Positions 1 through 7,812 of a stretch of DNA of 64,000 bases are shown here, in pieces. The notes beneath the pieces are model-generated. The model did not search any database and was not told the DNA's origin. It worked only from the letters and a program-made list of their open reading frames with translations. The position numbers and the translations under genes are program-made. Origin of the DNA: Xylanibacter ruminicola (GTDB lineage Bacteria; Bacteroidota; Bacteroidia; Bacteroidales; Bacteroidaceae); the NCBI GenBank assembly GCA_015060625.1, contig SUYC01000015.1, positions 1 to 64,000 of the forward strand, written 5' to 3'. The first letter of the stretch is position 1; the number at the start of each line of letters is the position of its first letter.

Positions 1-61
1 CTCAGAACTACAGGAGGAATGGCGCATGAGCCTCTAATTCTGCATAAGAGAGTTAAGGAAG

Positions 62-274
62 CCTCTCTCTCCGCTAAGAGTTCAATGAGTAACATCGTTG
101 GACTCTTTTTTTATGTCCTGATCAAGCGATCTTCTCTAATGACTTGAACTTTGGAAGATGATATAATTGTCTGATATTCAATCATTATGAACATGGCACA
201 ACGTTCCACATATTGAGATAGTCGCCTGTAGCCCTCGCCAATGTTTGTAATTGGCAGAATATACAGAATTTGCA
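62..274. repeat. Left arm of 213-bp perfect inverted repeat
   Basis: Bases 62-274 are the exact reverse complement of 1590-1802, with no gap or mismatch found by eye. The outermost 14 bases equal the 3' end of the tRNA-Ser gene that lies intact beside the other arm; the next stretch (78-112) copies the tRNA terminator. The 61 bases to the left show no gene. The arm ends about 58 bases from the 3' end of the recombinase gene it encloses. Confidence 0.95.
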
Positions 275-285
275 AGAATTAAATT

Positions 286-320
286 AGCCTCCCTTGCGAT
301 CGAAGATTGCAAGGGAGGCT
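286..320 (-). terminator. Terminator of the recombinase gene
   Basis: A perfect 12-bp stem (286-297 with 309-320) with an 11-base loop lies 12 bases beyond the recombinase stop codon. The leftward-transcribed side continues into an AT-rich stretch rather than a pure U run. Confidence 0.7.
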
Positions 321-332
321 TTATTATGGGTA

Positions 333-1505
333 TTATGAATTCTCTTCTTTCTTTAGGACATCATTTACCTTTTTGACTTTCTCATAAAGTTTGTCAGGAA
401 GTACCTTTGCATAGGTGGATTCCGTTATCTTTGAATTGGAATGACCGAGACACTTTGATACTGAGACCATGTCCAAACCAGCGTTCAGTAGGATTGTTGC
501 CCATGTATGTCTGGCTAAATGCGAGTGCAGACTTTTGTTGATTCCGCATATATCACCTATCTCTTTCAGATAGGCATTATATTTGACGTTGCTCATGTGG
601 GGCAGCTTGTAATTATACTTGTCTAGTATTTCTAAAGCTATAGGCAATAGTGGTATCGTTGCAACAACATTGGTCTTATGACGTTTCTTGATTATCCATT
701 TATTGCCAGACTCATCAATGTGAAAATCATTATTGTTGAGTGACATCAAATCAGTAAAAGCAAGTCCTGTATAACATTCAAAAATGAATAGGTCACGTAT
801 TTTGGATAACCGCTCAATATCAATCTTCTTCTTCCGAATAGCATTAACCTCTTTAATTGTCAATGGCTGGACTTCTTTCTTTTCTTTCTTTAATGTAATC
901 TTGTATGGAGACACCTTAATATAACCCTCATCTACAGCGAAGCGGATAACCCTCTTCACTTGCTTCATCTTCTGAATGGCAGTATTATTAGACATAAACC
1001 CAAGTAGAAACACAAAGAGATTGTCGATGAATGAGGGCGTAATGTCCTTTACCAGAATATCGTCTTTCTTCAATTCTGTCTTAATGAACCTTATTACATA
1101 GTCTTTTGTCACTTCATACTTTGACAATGTAGTAGGAGTGATTAACTTCTGTTTAACCCTTTTGCCAACATTACAATTATGAATCTCAAACAATTGCAAA
1201 AATGTCATTGTACGCTCTTGCTCACCATTACGAAAGACATCAAGCACAGTATCAATAGAGACATTCACATCTTTGCTCATCAGTGTAGTCTCGATAGAGT
1301 ACATCCTCAGTTTCAACGCCTTTAAAAACTCATTCAACTCTTTATCCCCTTTTACGGTTTGCGTCTTAGAATTGAAATCACTTGGTCTGACTTCACGTCC
1401 AGTTGAGACGTATCTCCTTTTACCTTTCACACAGATAGTCATTTCGATAGGGATACAACCATCACTTTTCTTTTTCGTCTGTCGAATTACAAAGTTAACT
1501 TTCAT
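333..1505 (-). CDS. Tyrosine recombinase / site-specific integrase
   Basis: A 390-residue tyrosine recombinase of the Bacteroidota type: N-terminal arm-binding region, SAM-like core-binding domain (about 100-205) and C-terminal catalytic domain (about 215-385). Visible catalytic residues are His329 and Arg332 (HLARH), His355 (LGHS) and nucleophile Tyr365 (TYAKV). The segment that normally carries the first catalytic Arg reads CYTGLAFTDL, with Ala where TGLR is usual; CTnDOT IntDOT is a known active enzyme lacking this Arg. It is the only gene between the arms of a 213-bp inverted repeat, so it probably acts on those arms or is the remnant of an element that used the tRNA-Ser 3' end. The substrate is inferred, not shown. 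Confidence 0.92.
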   Translation of the reverse strand: MKVNFVIRQTKKKSDGCIPIEMTICVKGKRRYVSTGREVRPSDFNSKTQTVKGDKELNEFLKALKLRMYSIETTLMSKDVNVSIDTVLDVFRNGEQERTMTFLQLFEIHNCNVGKRVKQKLITPTTLSKYEVTKDYVIRFIKTELKKDDILVKDITPSFIDNLFVFLLGFMSNNTAIQKMKQVKRVIRFAVDEGYIKVSPYKITLKKEKKEVQPLTIKEVNAIRKKKIDIERLSKIRDLFIFECYTGLAFTDLMSLNNNDFHIDESGNKWIIKKRHKTNVVATIPLLPIALEILDKYNYKLPHMSNVKYNAYLKEIGDICGINKSLHSHLARHTWATILLNAGLDMVSVSKCLGHSNSKITESTYAKVLPDKLYEKVKKVNDVLKKEENS

Positions 1506-1589
1506 CTTTCTTATCGTGCTAATTGTTAATAAATTACGCTGAAGAAAGAAGGTAGCAATTTGATATTAGACATTGGTAGCAATCTTTGA

Positions 1590-1802
1590 TGCAAATTCTG
1601 TATATTCTGCCAATTACAAACATTGGCGAGGGCTACAGGCGACTATCTCAATATGTGGAACGTTGTGCCATGTTCATAATGATTGAATATCAGACAATTA
1701 TATCATCTTCCAAAGTTCAAGTCATTAGAGAAGATCGCTTGATCAGGACATAAAAAAAGAGTCCAACGATGTTACTCATTGAACTCTTAGCGGAGAGAGA
1801 GG
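1590..1802. repeat. Right arm of 213-bp perfect inverted repeat
   Basis: Reverse complement of 62-274. This arm covers the last nucleotides and terminator of tRNA-Ser(UGA) and about 190 further bases towards the recombinase gene. The intact tRNA here suggests this arm is the original chromosomal site and the left arm the copy. Confidence 0.95.
1752..1786 (-). terminator. Terminator of tRNA-Ser
   Basis: On the minus strand an 8-bp stem (1779-1786 with 1759-1766, one G-U pair) is followed by seven Ts, directly after the tRNA. It lies wholly inside the inverted repeat, so a second copy exists at 78-112. Confidence 0.8.
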
Positions 1803-1875
1803 GATTCGAACCCCCGGTGCCTCTCAGCACGGTAGTTTTCAAGACTACTGTAATCGACCACTCTACCATCTCTCC
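1791..1875 (-). tRNA. tRNA-Ser (UGA)
   Basis: An 85-nt class II tRNA. The acceptor GGAGAGA pairs with TCTCTCC; the anticodon stem GTAGT/ACTAC encloses loop CTTGAAA with anticodon TGA; there is a long variable arm and a TTCGAAT T-loop. CCA is not encoded. The last bases of the gene lie in the inverted repeat, so the 3' end is the likely attachment site of the neighbouring recombinase element. Confidence 0.95.
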
Positions 1876-1993
1876 AGTGCTCTTCTGTCTCGAAAGCGGG
1901 TGCAAAGGTAAGGAGATTTTTTCGAATAAACAAATTTTTCGCCAACTTTTTATAAAATATTTGTGATTTTGCGCATTTTTGCTCCATTTTTAC

Positions 1994-2001
1994 TACCTTT
2001 G
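1994..2001 (+). promoter_or_regulatory. Promoter -7 box of mutS2
   Basis: TACCTTTG matches the Bacteroidota -7 consensus TAnnTTTG. Only four bases separate it from the GTG start, so the mRNA is probably leaderless. Confidence 0.7.
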
Positions 2002-2005
2002 CAGC

Positions 2006-4579
2006 GTGATTTATCCAAATAACTTTGAGCATAAGCTCGGATTCGATGAGATTCGTAGGTTGCTGAAGGCCCGTTGCCAAAGCACCTTGGGGCAGGAGAA
2101 AGTTGATGAAATAGCTTTCTCTACTGATGCCGATGTAGTGAATGAATGGTTAACGCAGGTGCGAGAGTTCCGTAGGTTGACTGCCGAACACGATGATTTC
2201 CCTATGCAGTACTTCTTTGATGTGCGCGAGAGTATTGCCCGCATACGATTGGAGAATACCCATTTAGAAGAGGATGAGGTATGGGATTTGCGTCGGTCAT
2301 TAGAGACTATCGCCAATATTGTGCGCTTTTTGCAGCGCGATAGCGATGAAAAACCTAATGGCGAGGTGGTGTATCCGTATCCAGCTCTGTATCGTTTAAC
2401 CGATGGTGTGGCTACATTCCCTGCCATGATACGTCGTATCGACTCTATTTTGGATAAGTTTGGTAAGGTGAAGGATTCTGCCTCAATGACACTGGCTGGC
2501 ATCCGTCATGACTTGGAGAAAACGCAGGGAAGTATCTCGCGTACATTATATACTATATTACACGCAGCTCAACGCGACGGACTGGTAGATAAGGATGCGG
2601 CTCCATCGATGCGTGACGGACGACTGGTAATCCCAGTGGCTCCTCAGGTAAAGCGGCGTATCAATGGTATTGTTCACGATGAGAGTGCTACTGGTAAAAC
2701 GGTGTTTATTGAGCCTACCGAAGTTGTCGAGGCTAATAATAAGGTGCGCCAGCTGGAGGCAGAGGAACGTCGTGAGGTAATTCGTATCCTGACGGTATTT
2801 ACTGATGAAGTACGCCCGCATGTGCGCGAAATTATCGATTCGTATCAGTTGCTGGCTATGATCGACCTGATTCAGGCCAAGGCTAAGTGGGCAGAATTGA
2901 CCCATGCTTTCGAACCTACCGTAAAAGCCGAACCTGTTATCGACTGGATTCGTGCCATCCATCCCTTGCTACAGCTTTCGTTGGAGAAGAAAGGGGGGCA
3001 TGTGGTGCCATTGGATATTATACTGAAACGCGAAAAGCGACTGCTGCTTATCAGCGGACCTAATGCTGGTGGTAAGTCGGTATGCCTGAAAACGGTTGGT
3101 TTGTTGCAGTATATGTTGCAGTGCGGTTTGCCTGTTCCTTTCGGTGATCGCTCTACATCAGGCATCTTCGAGAGTATTATGATTGATATCGGCGACGAGC
3201 AGAGTATTGAGAATGATCTCTCGACATATTCTAGTCATCTGATGAACATGAAGCAGATGATGAAATCGGCTAACGAACACTCGCTCCTACTGATTGATGA
3301 ATTTGGTAGCGGTACTGAGCCCACCATTGGTGGTGCTATCGCTGAGGCTATGCTGAAGCAATTCTGGAAGAAGCGTACCTTTGGTGTTATTACCACTCAC
3401 TATCAGAACCTGAAGCATTTTGCCGACGATCACGAAGGTGTGGTGAATGGTGCTATGCTGTACGACCGCCATGAGATGCAAGCCTTGTTCCAACTTTCTA
3501 TTGGACAGCCTGGTTCGAGCTTCGCCATCGAGATAGCCCGTAAAACCGGTATCCCCGAAGAGGTGATTAAGGATGCCAGCGATATTGTAGGCCAGGATTA
3601 TATCCAGAGTGATAAATATCTGCAGGATATCGTGCGTGATAAACGCTACTGGGAGGGTAAGCGTCAGACGATTCATCAGCACGAGAAGAAACTGCAGGCC
3701 AGTGGTGAGCGGTTGGAGGCCGCCGTAGAAGAGATTGAAGCAGAGCGCAAGGCTATTCTGCGTAAGGCGCGAGAGCAAGCTGAGGAATTGCTGCGCGAGA
3801 GTAATAAGAAGATTGAAAACGCTATCCGCGAAATCCGTGAGGCTCAGGCTGAGAAAGAACGCACCCGTAAGATTCGTGAAGAGTTGGATACCTTTAAGGA
3901 AGAACTGACACAGGTTGATACCCGTGCTACCGATGAGGCTATCGCCAAGAAAATGCGCCAGATTCAGGAGCGTAAGGAGCGTCGCGAGAAACGTAAAGCC
4001 GAAAAAGCAGCTAATACTTCTGGCCGGCTTGGTCAAGGGGAGGTGGTACAGGCTAACCCAGCAAATAATGGTAATAAAACCGCTCCTTTGAAAGCTGGCG
4101 ATACTGTACGTATAAAGGGGCTCACTTCTGTGGGTATTATCGATAGCATCGACAACGGCAAGGCTGTGGTCGTCTTCGGCGGTATGAAAACCAAGATGCG
4201 TGTGGAGCGTTTGGAGCATGCCGAAGTACCCAAACATTCTGCTACCAAGGCCGAAGAGCGCAATCAGAGCATTGCCGGTTCGTATGGCATGGTGTCGAAC
4301 GGAACCCGAAATGTGATTGATAACCGTAAATTAAACTTTAAGCAAGATATCGATGTGCGAGGAATGCGTGGCGACGAGGCAATCAATGCCATCACTTATT
4401 TTATTGATGATGCCATACTGGTTGGTGTGAGTCGTGTGCGCATTCTGCATGGTACAGGAACAGGGGTTCTGCGACAGCTCATTCGGCAGTATTTAGGCAC
4501 TATTCCTAACGTTTCGCACTATCGCGATGAACACGTGCAGTTTGGTGGCTCAGGTATTACCGTTGTTGACTTGGAGTAA
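2006..4579 (+). CDS. mutS2: Endonuclease MutS2
   Basis: An 857-residue MutS2, a MutS-family ATPase with a C-terminal Smr nuclease domain, linked in other bacteria to suppression of recombination or rescue of collided ribosomes. The Walker A motif GPNAGGKS is near residue 350, Walker B LLIDEFGSG near 428, a long charged coiled coil spans about 535-680, and the Smr domain (DVRGM, LHGTGTGVL) occupies about 780-857. I chose the GTG at 2006 (M-I-Y-P-N-N-F-E) over the upstream in-frame TTG at 1979 because homologues begin this way and because the promoter box overlaps the upstream option. Monocistronic. Confidence 0.95.
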   Translation: MIYPNNFEHKLGFDEIRRLLKARCQSTLGQEKVDEIAFSTDADVVNEWLTQVREFRRLTAEHDDFPMQYFFDVRESIARIRLENTHLEEDEVWDLRRSLETIANIVRFLQRDSDEKPNGEVVYPYPALYRLTDGVATFPAMIRRIDSILDKFGKVKDSASMTLAGIRHDLEKTQGSISRTLYTILHAAQRDGLVDKDAAPSMRDGRLVIPVAPQVKRRINGIVHDESATGKTVFIEPTEVVEANNKVRQLEAEERREVIRILTVFTDEVRPHVREIIDSYQLLAMIDLIQAKAKWAELTHAFEPTVKAEPVIDWIRAIHPLLQLSLEKKGGHVVPLDIILKREKRLLLISGPNAGGKSVCLKTVGLLQYMLQCGLPVPFGDRSTSGIFESIMIDIGDEQSIENDLSTYSSHLMNMKQMMKSANEHSLLLIDEFGSGTEPTIGGAIAEAMLKQFWKKRTFGVITTHYQNLKHFADDHEGVVNGAMLYDRHEMQALFQLSIGQPGSSFAIEIARKTGIPEEVIKDASDIVGQDYIQSDKYLQDIVRDKRYWEGKRQTIHQHEKKLQASGERLEAAVEEIEAERKAILRKAREQAEELLRESNKKIENAIREIREAQAEKERTRKIREELDTFKEELTQVDTRATDEAIAKKMRQIQERKERREKRKAEKAANTSGRLGQGEVVQANPANNGNKTAPLKAGDTVRIKGLTSVGIIDSIDNGKAVVVFGGMKTKMRVERLEHAEVPKHSATKAEERNQSIAGSYGMVSNGTRNVIDNRKLNFKQDIDVRGMRGDEAINAITYFIDDAILVGVSRVRILHGTGTGVLRQLIRQYLGTIPNVSHYRDEHVQFGGSGITVVDLE

Positions 4580-4600
4580 TACCTGGGCTCTTGATTTATG

Positions 4601-4620
4601 TTGAGAAACGTTCTCAATTA
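4601..4620 (+). terminator. Possible mutS2 terminator
   Basis: A 7-bp hairpin (4601-4607 with 4611-4617) lies 20 bases after the mutS2 stop, followed by a short AT-rich run and no clear U tract. Confidence 0.4.
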
Positions 4621-4667
4621 AACTTAAAAAAGCAAATTTTTTTGGTCGGTATATCAATTCATCGTAT

Positions 4668-4675
4668 ATTTGCAC
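4668..4675 (+). promoter_or_regulatory. Promoter -7 box upstream of the transglycosylase gene
   Basis: TATATTTG (approximately 4668-4675) gives a leader of about 125 nt before the transglycosylase start. The leader contains a 12-bp palindrome at 4720-4731 and a short ORF at 4740-4793. Confidence 0.6.
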
Positions 4676-4739
4676 CCGTTAAGCGAAACAAAGCGTTATT
4701 TTTTAACGCATTTTCGACGAGAGTCGACTCTATGTATCG

Positions 4740-4793
4740 ATGATGAAAGAATATCTAAAGGATAACGCGGATGGCTTGCTGGCCGCCGCCTAA
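4740..4793 (+). CDS. Possible 17-residue leader peptide
   Basis: A complete ATG-to-TAA short ORF in the 5' leader of the transglycosylase gene, encoding MMKEYLKDNADGLLAAA. It ends 12 bases before the downstream ATG, a spacing that would suit translational coupling. The only support is position and an intact frame; it could be chance. Confidence 0.25.
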   Translation: MMKEYLKDNADGLLAAA

Positions 4794-4805
4794 AGTATAG
4801 ACATT

Positions 4806-5249
4806 ATGATTCAAATTTTTAAGAAAACAAGTGTAAGCTTGATAGTGATGCTGATGATTTGTGTGACGGCTATGGCTGGCGGCAGAGGCATGCAGAACAA
4901 GAAAAAATTGAGCTTTAACTGGCATCCAGTGATGGATGCGATTATTCAAGTAGAAAGCGGAGGAAATCCCAATGCCAAGAGTGGCAATTCGGTTGGCGCG
5001 ATGCAGATTACCCCGGTGCTTGTGAAGGAATGCAACAATATCCTGTCCAAGCGTAACAGTAAGAAGCGCTATACACTGGCCGATAGATACAGTGTTGAGA
5101 AATCGAAGGAGATGTTCCTGTTAATCCAGCAGTACTTCAATCCGGAGAACAACGTCGAGAAGGCTATACGTTCTTGGAATGGTGGAATGAGGTACAGCGT
5201 AAAGGCAACAAACAAATACTACCAGAAAGTATTGGCCTGTATGAAATGA
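4806..5249 (+). CDS. Small lytic-transglycosylase-like exported protein
   Basis: A 147-residue protein with a signal peptide (about 1-24, ending A-M-A-G-G) and a minimal SLT/lysozyme-like fold. VESGGNPNAKSG supplies the presumed catalytic Glu, followed by GAMQIT and, near the C-terminus, the RSWNGG segment typical of the family. It would cleave the glycan strands of peptidoglycan in the periplasm. It is a single-gene unit with its own promoter and a strong terminator. It is shorter than housekeeping transglycosylases and has no lipobox. Confidence 0.8.
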   Translation: MIQIFKKTSVSLIVMLMICVTAMAGGRGMQNKKKLSFNWHPVMDAIIQVESGGNPNAKSGNSVGAMQITPVLVKECNNILSKRNSKKRYTLADRYSVEKSKEMFLLIQQYFNPENNVEKAIRSWNGGMRYSVKATNKYYQKVLACMK

Positions 5250-5298
5250 AACCAAAACGCAGTGGATCGCTTAGTGACAACTATTTGGAATGCTGATA

Positions 5299-5347
5299 AT
5301 CCGATTGTCGAAGGGAATTTGCCCCCGACGATCGGATCATTTTTTTT
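5299..5347 (+). terminator. Terminator of the transglycosylase gene
   Basis: A 12-bp stem (5299-5310 with 5326-5337) followed by a run of eight Ts. Confidence 0.85.
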
Positions 5348-5409
5348 ATGTGCGTTTGTTTCTGCTTTTTTTGTAAAGTGTCCTATTTTTGTTCCGTAAT
5401 GGCAAAATG

Positions 5410-5444
5410 AAAAAAGGTAACTCACTATGTGTTAGTGAATTACC
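5410..5444 (-). terminator. Terminator of tRNA-fMet
   Basis: A 12-bp stem (5416-5427 with 5433-5444, one G-U pair) followed on the minus strand by six Ts, directly after the tRNA. Confidence 0.8.
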
Positions 5445-5453
5445 TCTACTTAG

Positions 5454-5526
5454 TTGCGGAGGCAGGATTCGAACGTGCGACCTCCAGGTTATGAGCCTGG
5501 CGAGCTACCAACTGCTCCACTCCGCG
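5454..5526 (-). tRNA. Initiator tRNA-fMet (CAU)
   Basis: A 73-nt cloverleaf without CCA. The anticodon loop CTCATAA carries CAT between stems CCAGG/CCTGG. C1 faces A72, the mismatch that marks bacterial initiator tRNAs, so this is the initiator rather than an elongator Met tRNA. The third G-C pair usual above the loop appears to be A-U here, a mild oddity. Confidence 0.88.
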
Positions 5527-5685
5527 ATGTCATTTTTATGTGCTGCACAAGGGCGCTCCCTGATTTGCGGGTGCAAAGGTACAACTATTTTTCGAATTAG
5601 CCAAATTTTTCGGCTATTTTTTTATAAATTTGTTGTTTTTGGAATATTTTTGCTCGTTTTTCTTGCCTGTTTCAAATAAAAGATT

Positions 5686-5693
5686 TACTTTTG
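5686..5693 (+). promoter_or_regulatory. Promoter -7 box of the tetR-fabG unit
   Basis: TACTTTTG, about 40 nt before the regulator's start. Confidence 0.6.
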
Positions 5694-5740
5694 CACATTG
5701 TAGAATAGTGTGCAATTTTAAATTTTTGGAGGAAACAGAC

Positions 5741-6334
5741 ATGTCTATATCCAAGACAAGACAAAAACTGGTTGATGTAGCACGCCAACTGTTCGCTAAG
5801 AACGGCTTGGAAAATACAACGATGAACGATATTGCCCTGCAATCGGGTAAGGGGCGCCGTACGTTATATACCTATTTTAAGTCGAAAGAGGAAATCTACT
5901 ACGCAGTTATCGAGAGTGAACTTGAACGCTTGAGCGATAAACTCGATGAGGTAGCTGCCCGAAAAATCCGTCCGCAGGACAAGATTATCGAGCTGATTTA
6001 TACCCATCTTAGTATGATTCGCGAAACGGTGGTTCGTAATGGTAACCTGCGTGCTGAGTTTTTCCGTAACATATGGATGGTAGAGAAAGTGCGCCGCCAT
6101 TTCGACGATGCCGAGATAGAGCTGTTCCGTAAGGTATATGCCGAAGGTAAAGAGGATGGTGAGTTTGATATCGACAATGTTGATCTTGTAGCTGATATTA
6201 CACACTATTGTATCAAGGGGCTTGAGGTTCCCTATATATATGGACGTATTGCCCATGGTATGAAGGAGGAGGACACCAAACCCCAGGTGGCCAAGGTGGT
6301 TTATGGTGCGCTTGGAAAAATTCAGAAAAGATAA
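5741..6334 (+). CDS. TetR/AcrR-family transcriptional regulator
   Basis: A 197-residue TetR-type repressor. The N-terminal helix-turn-helix (about 5-50) shows the family signature NGLENTTMNDIALQSG followed by TLYTYFKSKEEIY; the rest is a helical ligand-binding domain. The ATG at 5741 follows GGAGGAAAC and gives a normal TetR start; longer in-frame extensions are not family-like. It sits 32 bases before fabG on the same strand, so it may sense an acyl-type ligand and control the unit; that is inference from position. Confidence 0.88.
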   Translation: MSISKTRQKLVDVARQLFAKNGLENTTMNDIALQSGKGRRTLYTYFKSKEEIYYAVIESELERLSDKLDEVAARKIRPQDKIIELIYTHLSMIRETVVRNGNLRAEFFRNIWMVEKVRRHFDDAEIELFRKVYAEGKEDGEFDIDNVDLVADITHYCIKGLEVPYIYGRIAHGMKEEDTKPQVAKVVYGALGKIQKR

Positions 6335-6366
6335 ACGTTACACATTATTAATAATAGAAAACAATT

Positions 6367-7104
6367 ATGGGATTATTAGAAGGTAAGACAGCGCTGATTA
6401 CTGGTGCTGCACGCGGTATCGGAAAAGCTATCGCACTGAAGTATGCCCAGGAGGGCGCAAACATCGCATTCACCGACCTTGAGGTGAATCTGGAGACCGA
6501 GAAGGAAATTGCTGCTCTGGGTGTAAAGGCTAAGAGTTATGCTTCGAACGCTGCCGACTTTGCTCAAACTGAGGAAGTGGTTAAGGCTGTAAAGGAAGAG
6601 TTCGGATCAATCGATATTCTGGTTAACAATGCTGGTATCACCAAGGATGGATTGATGCTGCGTATGACAGAGCAACAGTGGGATGCTGTTATTGCTGTTA
6701 ACCTGAAGTCGGCCTTCAACTTTATTCATGCTTGTGTACCCGTTATGATGCGTCAGCGTGGTGGATCTATTATCAACATGGCTTCGGTAGTAGGTGTTCA
6801 TGGTAACGCTGGTCAGGCTAACTATGCCGCTTCAAAGGCCGGTTTGATTGCATTGGCTAAGAGTATTGGTCAGGAGATGGGACCTAAGGGTATCCGTGCT
6901 AATGCCATCGCCCCTGGTTTCATCGATACAGCTATGACTCAAGCTCTGCCCGACGATATCCGCAAGGAGTGGATCAACAAGATTCCTCTGCGTCGTGGTG
7001 GTCAGGTTGAGGATATCGCCAACGTAGCTACCTTCCTGGCTTCTGACCTCTCGAGCTATGTAAGTGGTCAGGTTATCCAGGTTGATGGTGGTATGAACAT
7101 GTAA
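6367..7104 (+). CDS. fabG: 3-oxoacyl-[acyl-carrier-protein] reductase
   Basis: A 245-residue short-chain dehydrogenase, the NADPH-dependent beta-ketoacyl-ACP reductase of type II fatty acid synthesis. Seen are the cofactor motif GAARGIGKA (about 13-21), NNAG, the Ser of the MASVVG segment and the catalytic Tyr153-x3-Lys157 (YAASK), with the family's GG(M/-)-rich C-terminus (VDGGMNM). Length and motifs fit FabG rather than a generic SDR. It is co-directional with the TetR gene upstream and the pseudouridine synthase downstream. Confidence 0.92.
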   Translation: MGLLEGKTALITGAARGIGKAIALKYAQEGANIAFTDLEVNLETEKEIAALGVKAKSYASNAADFAQTEEVVKAVKEEFGSIDILVNNAGITKDGLMLRMTEQQWDAVIAVNLKSAFNFIHACVPVMMRQRGGSIINMASVVGVHGNAGQANYAASKAGLIALAKSIGQEMGPKGIRANAIAPGFIDTAMTQALPDDIRKEWINKIPLRRGGQVEDIANVATFLASDLSSYVSGQVIQVDGGMNM

Positions 7105-7137
7105 TATTGAAGCATTTTAAATTTGAAGATTTGAAGT

Positions 7138-7809
7138 ATGGAGGTCGTTTACGAGGACAACCATATCATCATAGTTAACAAACAGAGTGGGGAGATCGTA
7201 CAGGGCGATAAGACTGGCGATCGTCCCCTTTCTGATTTGGTGAAAGACTATATTAAGGAAAAGTATGCCAAACCAGGTGCTGTATTCTTGGGTGTGGTGC
7301 ACCGTTTGGACCGTCCTGTTTCTGGTCTGGTGGTGTTTGCCCGAACCTCGAAGGCACTGACCCGACTGAACAAGATGTTTGCCGAAGGTCAGGTGCATAA
7401 AACCTATTGGGCTATTGTGAAGAATCGCCCTAAGGTATCCGAGGGAATGTTGGAACACTGGTTGGTGCGTAATGAGAAACAGAACAAGAGCTATGCCTAC
7501 GATAAGGAGCGCCCCAATGCCAAAAAGGCACTTTTGAAATATCGTGTGATAGGGCAGACGGATAACTATACGGTGCTTGAGGTGAACCTGATGACGGGGC
7601 GTCATCACCAGATACGCTGCCAGTTGGCTGCTATGGGATGTCCTATCAAGGGCGATCTGAAATATGGTGCGCCTCGCAGTAATCCCGATGGCAGCATCTC
7701 GTTGATGTCGCGGAGGGTGGAGTTTGTTCATCCTGTATCGAAAGAAACCATCGTTGTGGAGGCACCACTGCCTAACGACCCGCTCTGGCAGGCTGTAACA
7801 AAAGTGTAA
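7138..7809 (+). CDS. RluA-family pseudouridine synthase
   Basis: A 223-residue RNA pseudouridine synthase of the RluA/RluC/RluD group, with catalytic Asp58 in HRLDRPVSGL and the later motifs GRHHQIRCQLA and KGDLKYG. No S4 domain is present, so it is a short, catalytic-core-only member, and the uridine target in rRNA or tRNA cannot be told. The leader contains the near repeat TTTGAAGATTTGAAG just before ATG. It probably shares a transcript with fabG and tamB (3-base gap to tamB). Confidence 0.9.
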   Translation: MEVVYEDNHIIIVNKQSGEIVQGDKTGDRPLSDLVKDYIKEKYAKPGAVFLGVVHRLDRPVSGLVVFARTSKALTRLNKMFAEGQVHKTYWAIVKNRPKVSEGMLEHWLVRNEKQNKSYAYDKERPNAKKALLKYRVIGQTDNYTVLEVNLMTGRHHQIRCQLAAMGCPIKGDLKYGAPRSNPDGSISLMSRRVEFVHPVSKETIVVEAPLPNDPLWQAVTKV

Positions 7810-7812
7810 GAC

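Noticed and set aside
62..1802. Insertion sequence or integrative element with cargo
   Set aside because: Only one gene lies between the arms and no transposase or direct repeats are seen; the arms are inverted, not direct.
3287..4237. 316-codon minus-strand ORF
   Set aside because: Antisense to the conserved mutS2 ATPase and Smr regions; no domain or promoter.
4711..4800. Riboswitch or tmRNA-tag-like element in the transglycosylase leader
   Set aside because: The ...LLAAA ending recalls tmRNA tags, but no tmRNA pairing or known aptamer could be seen.
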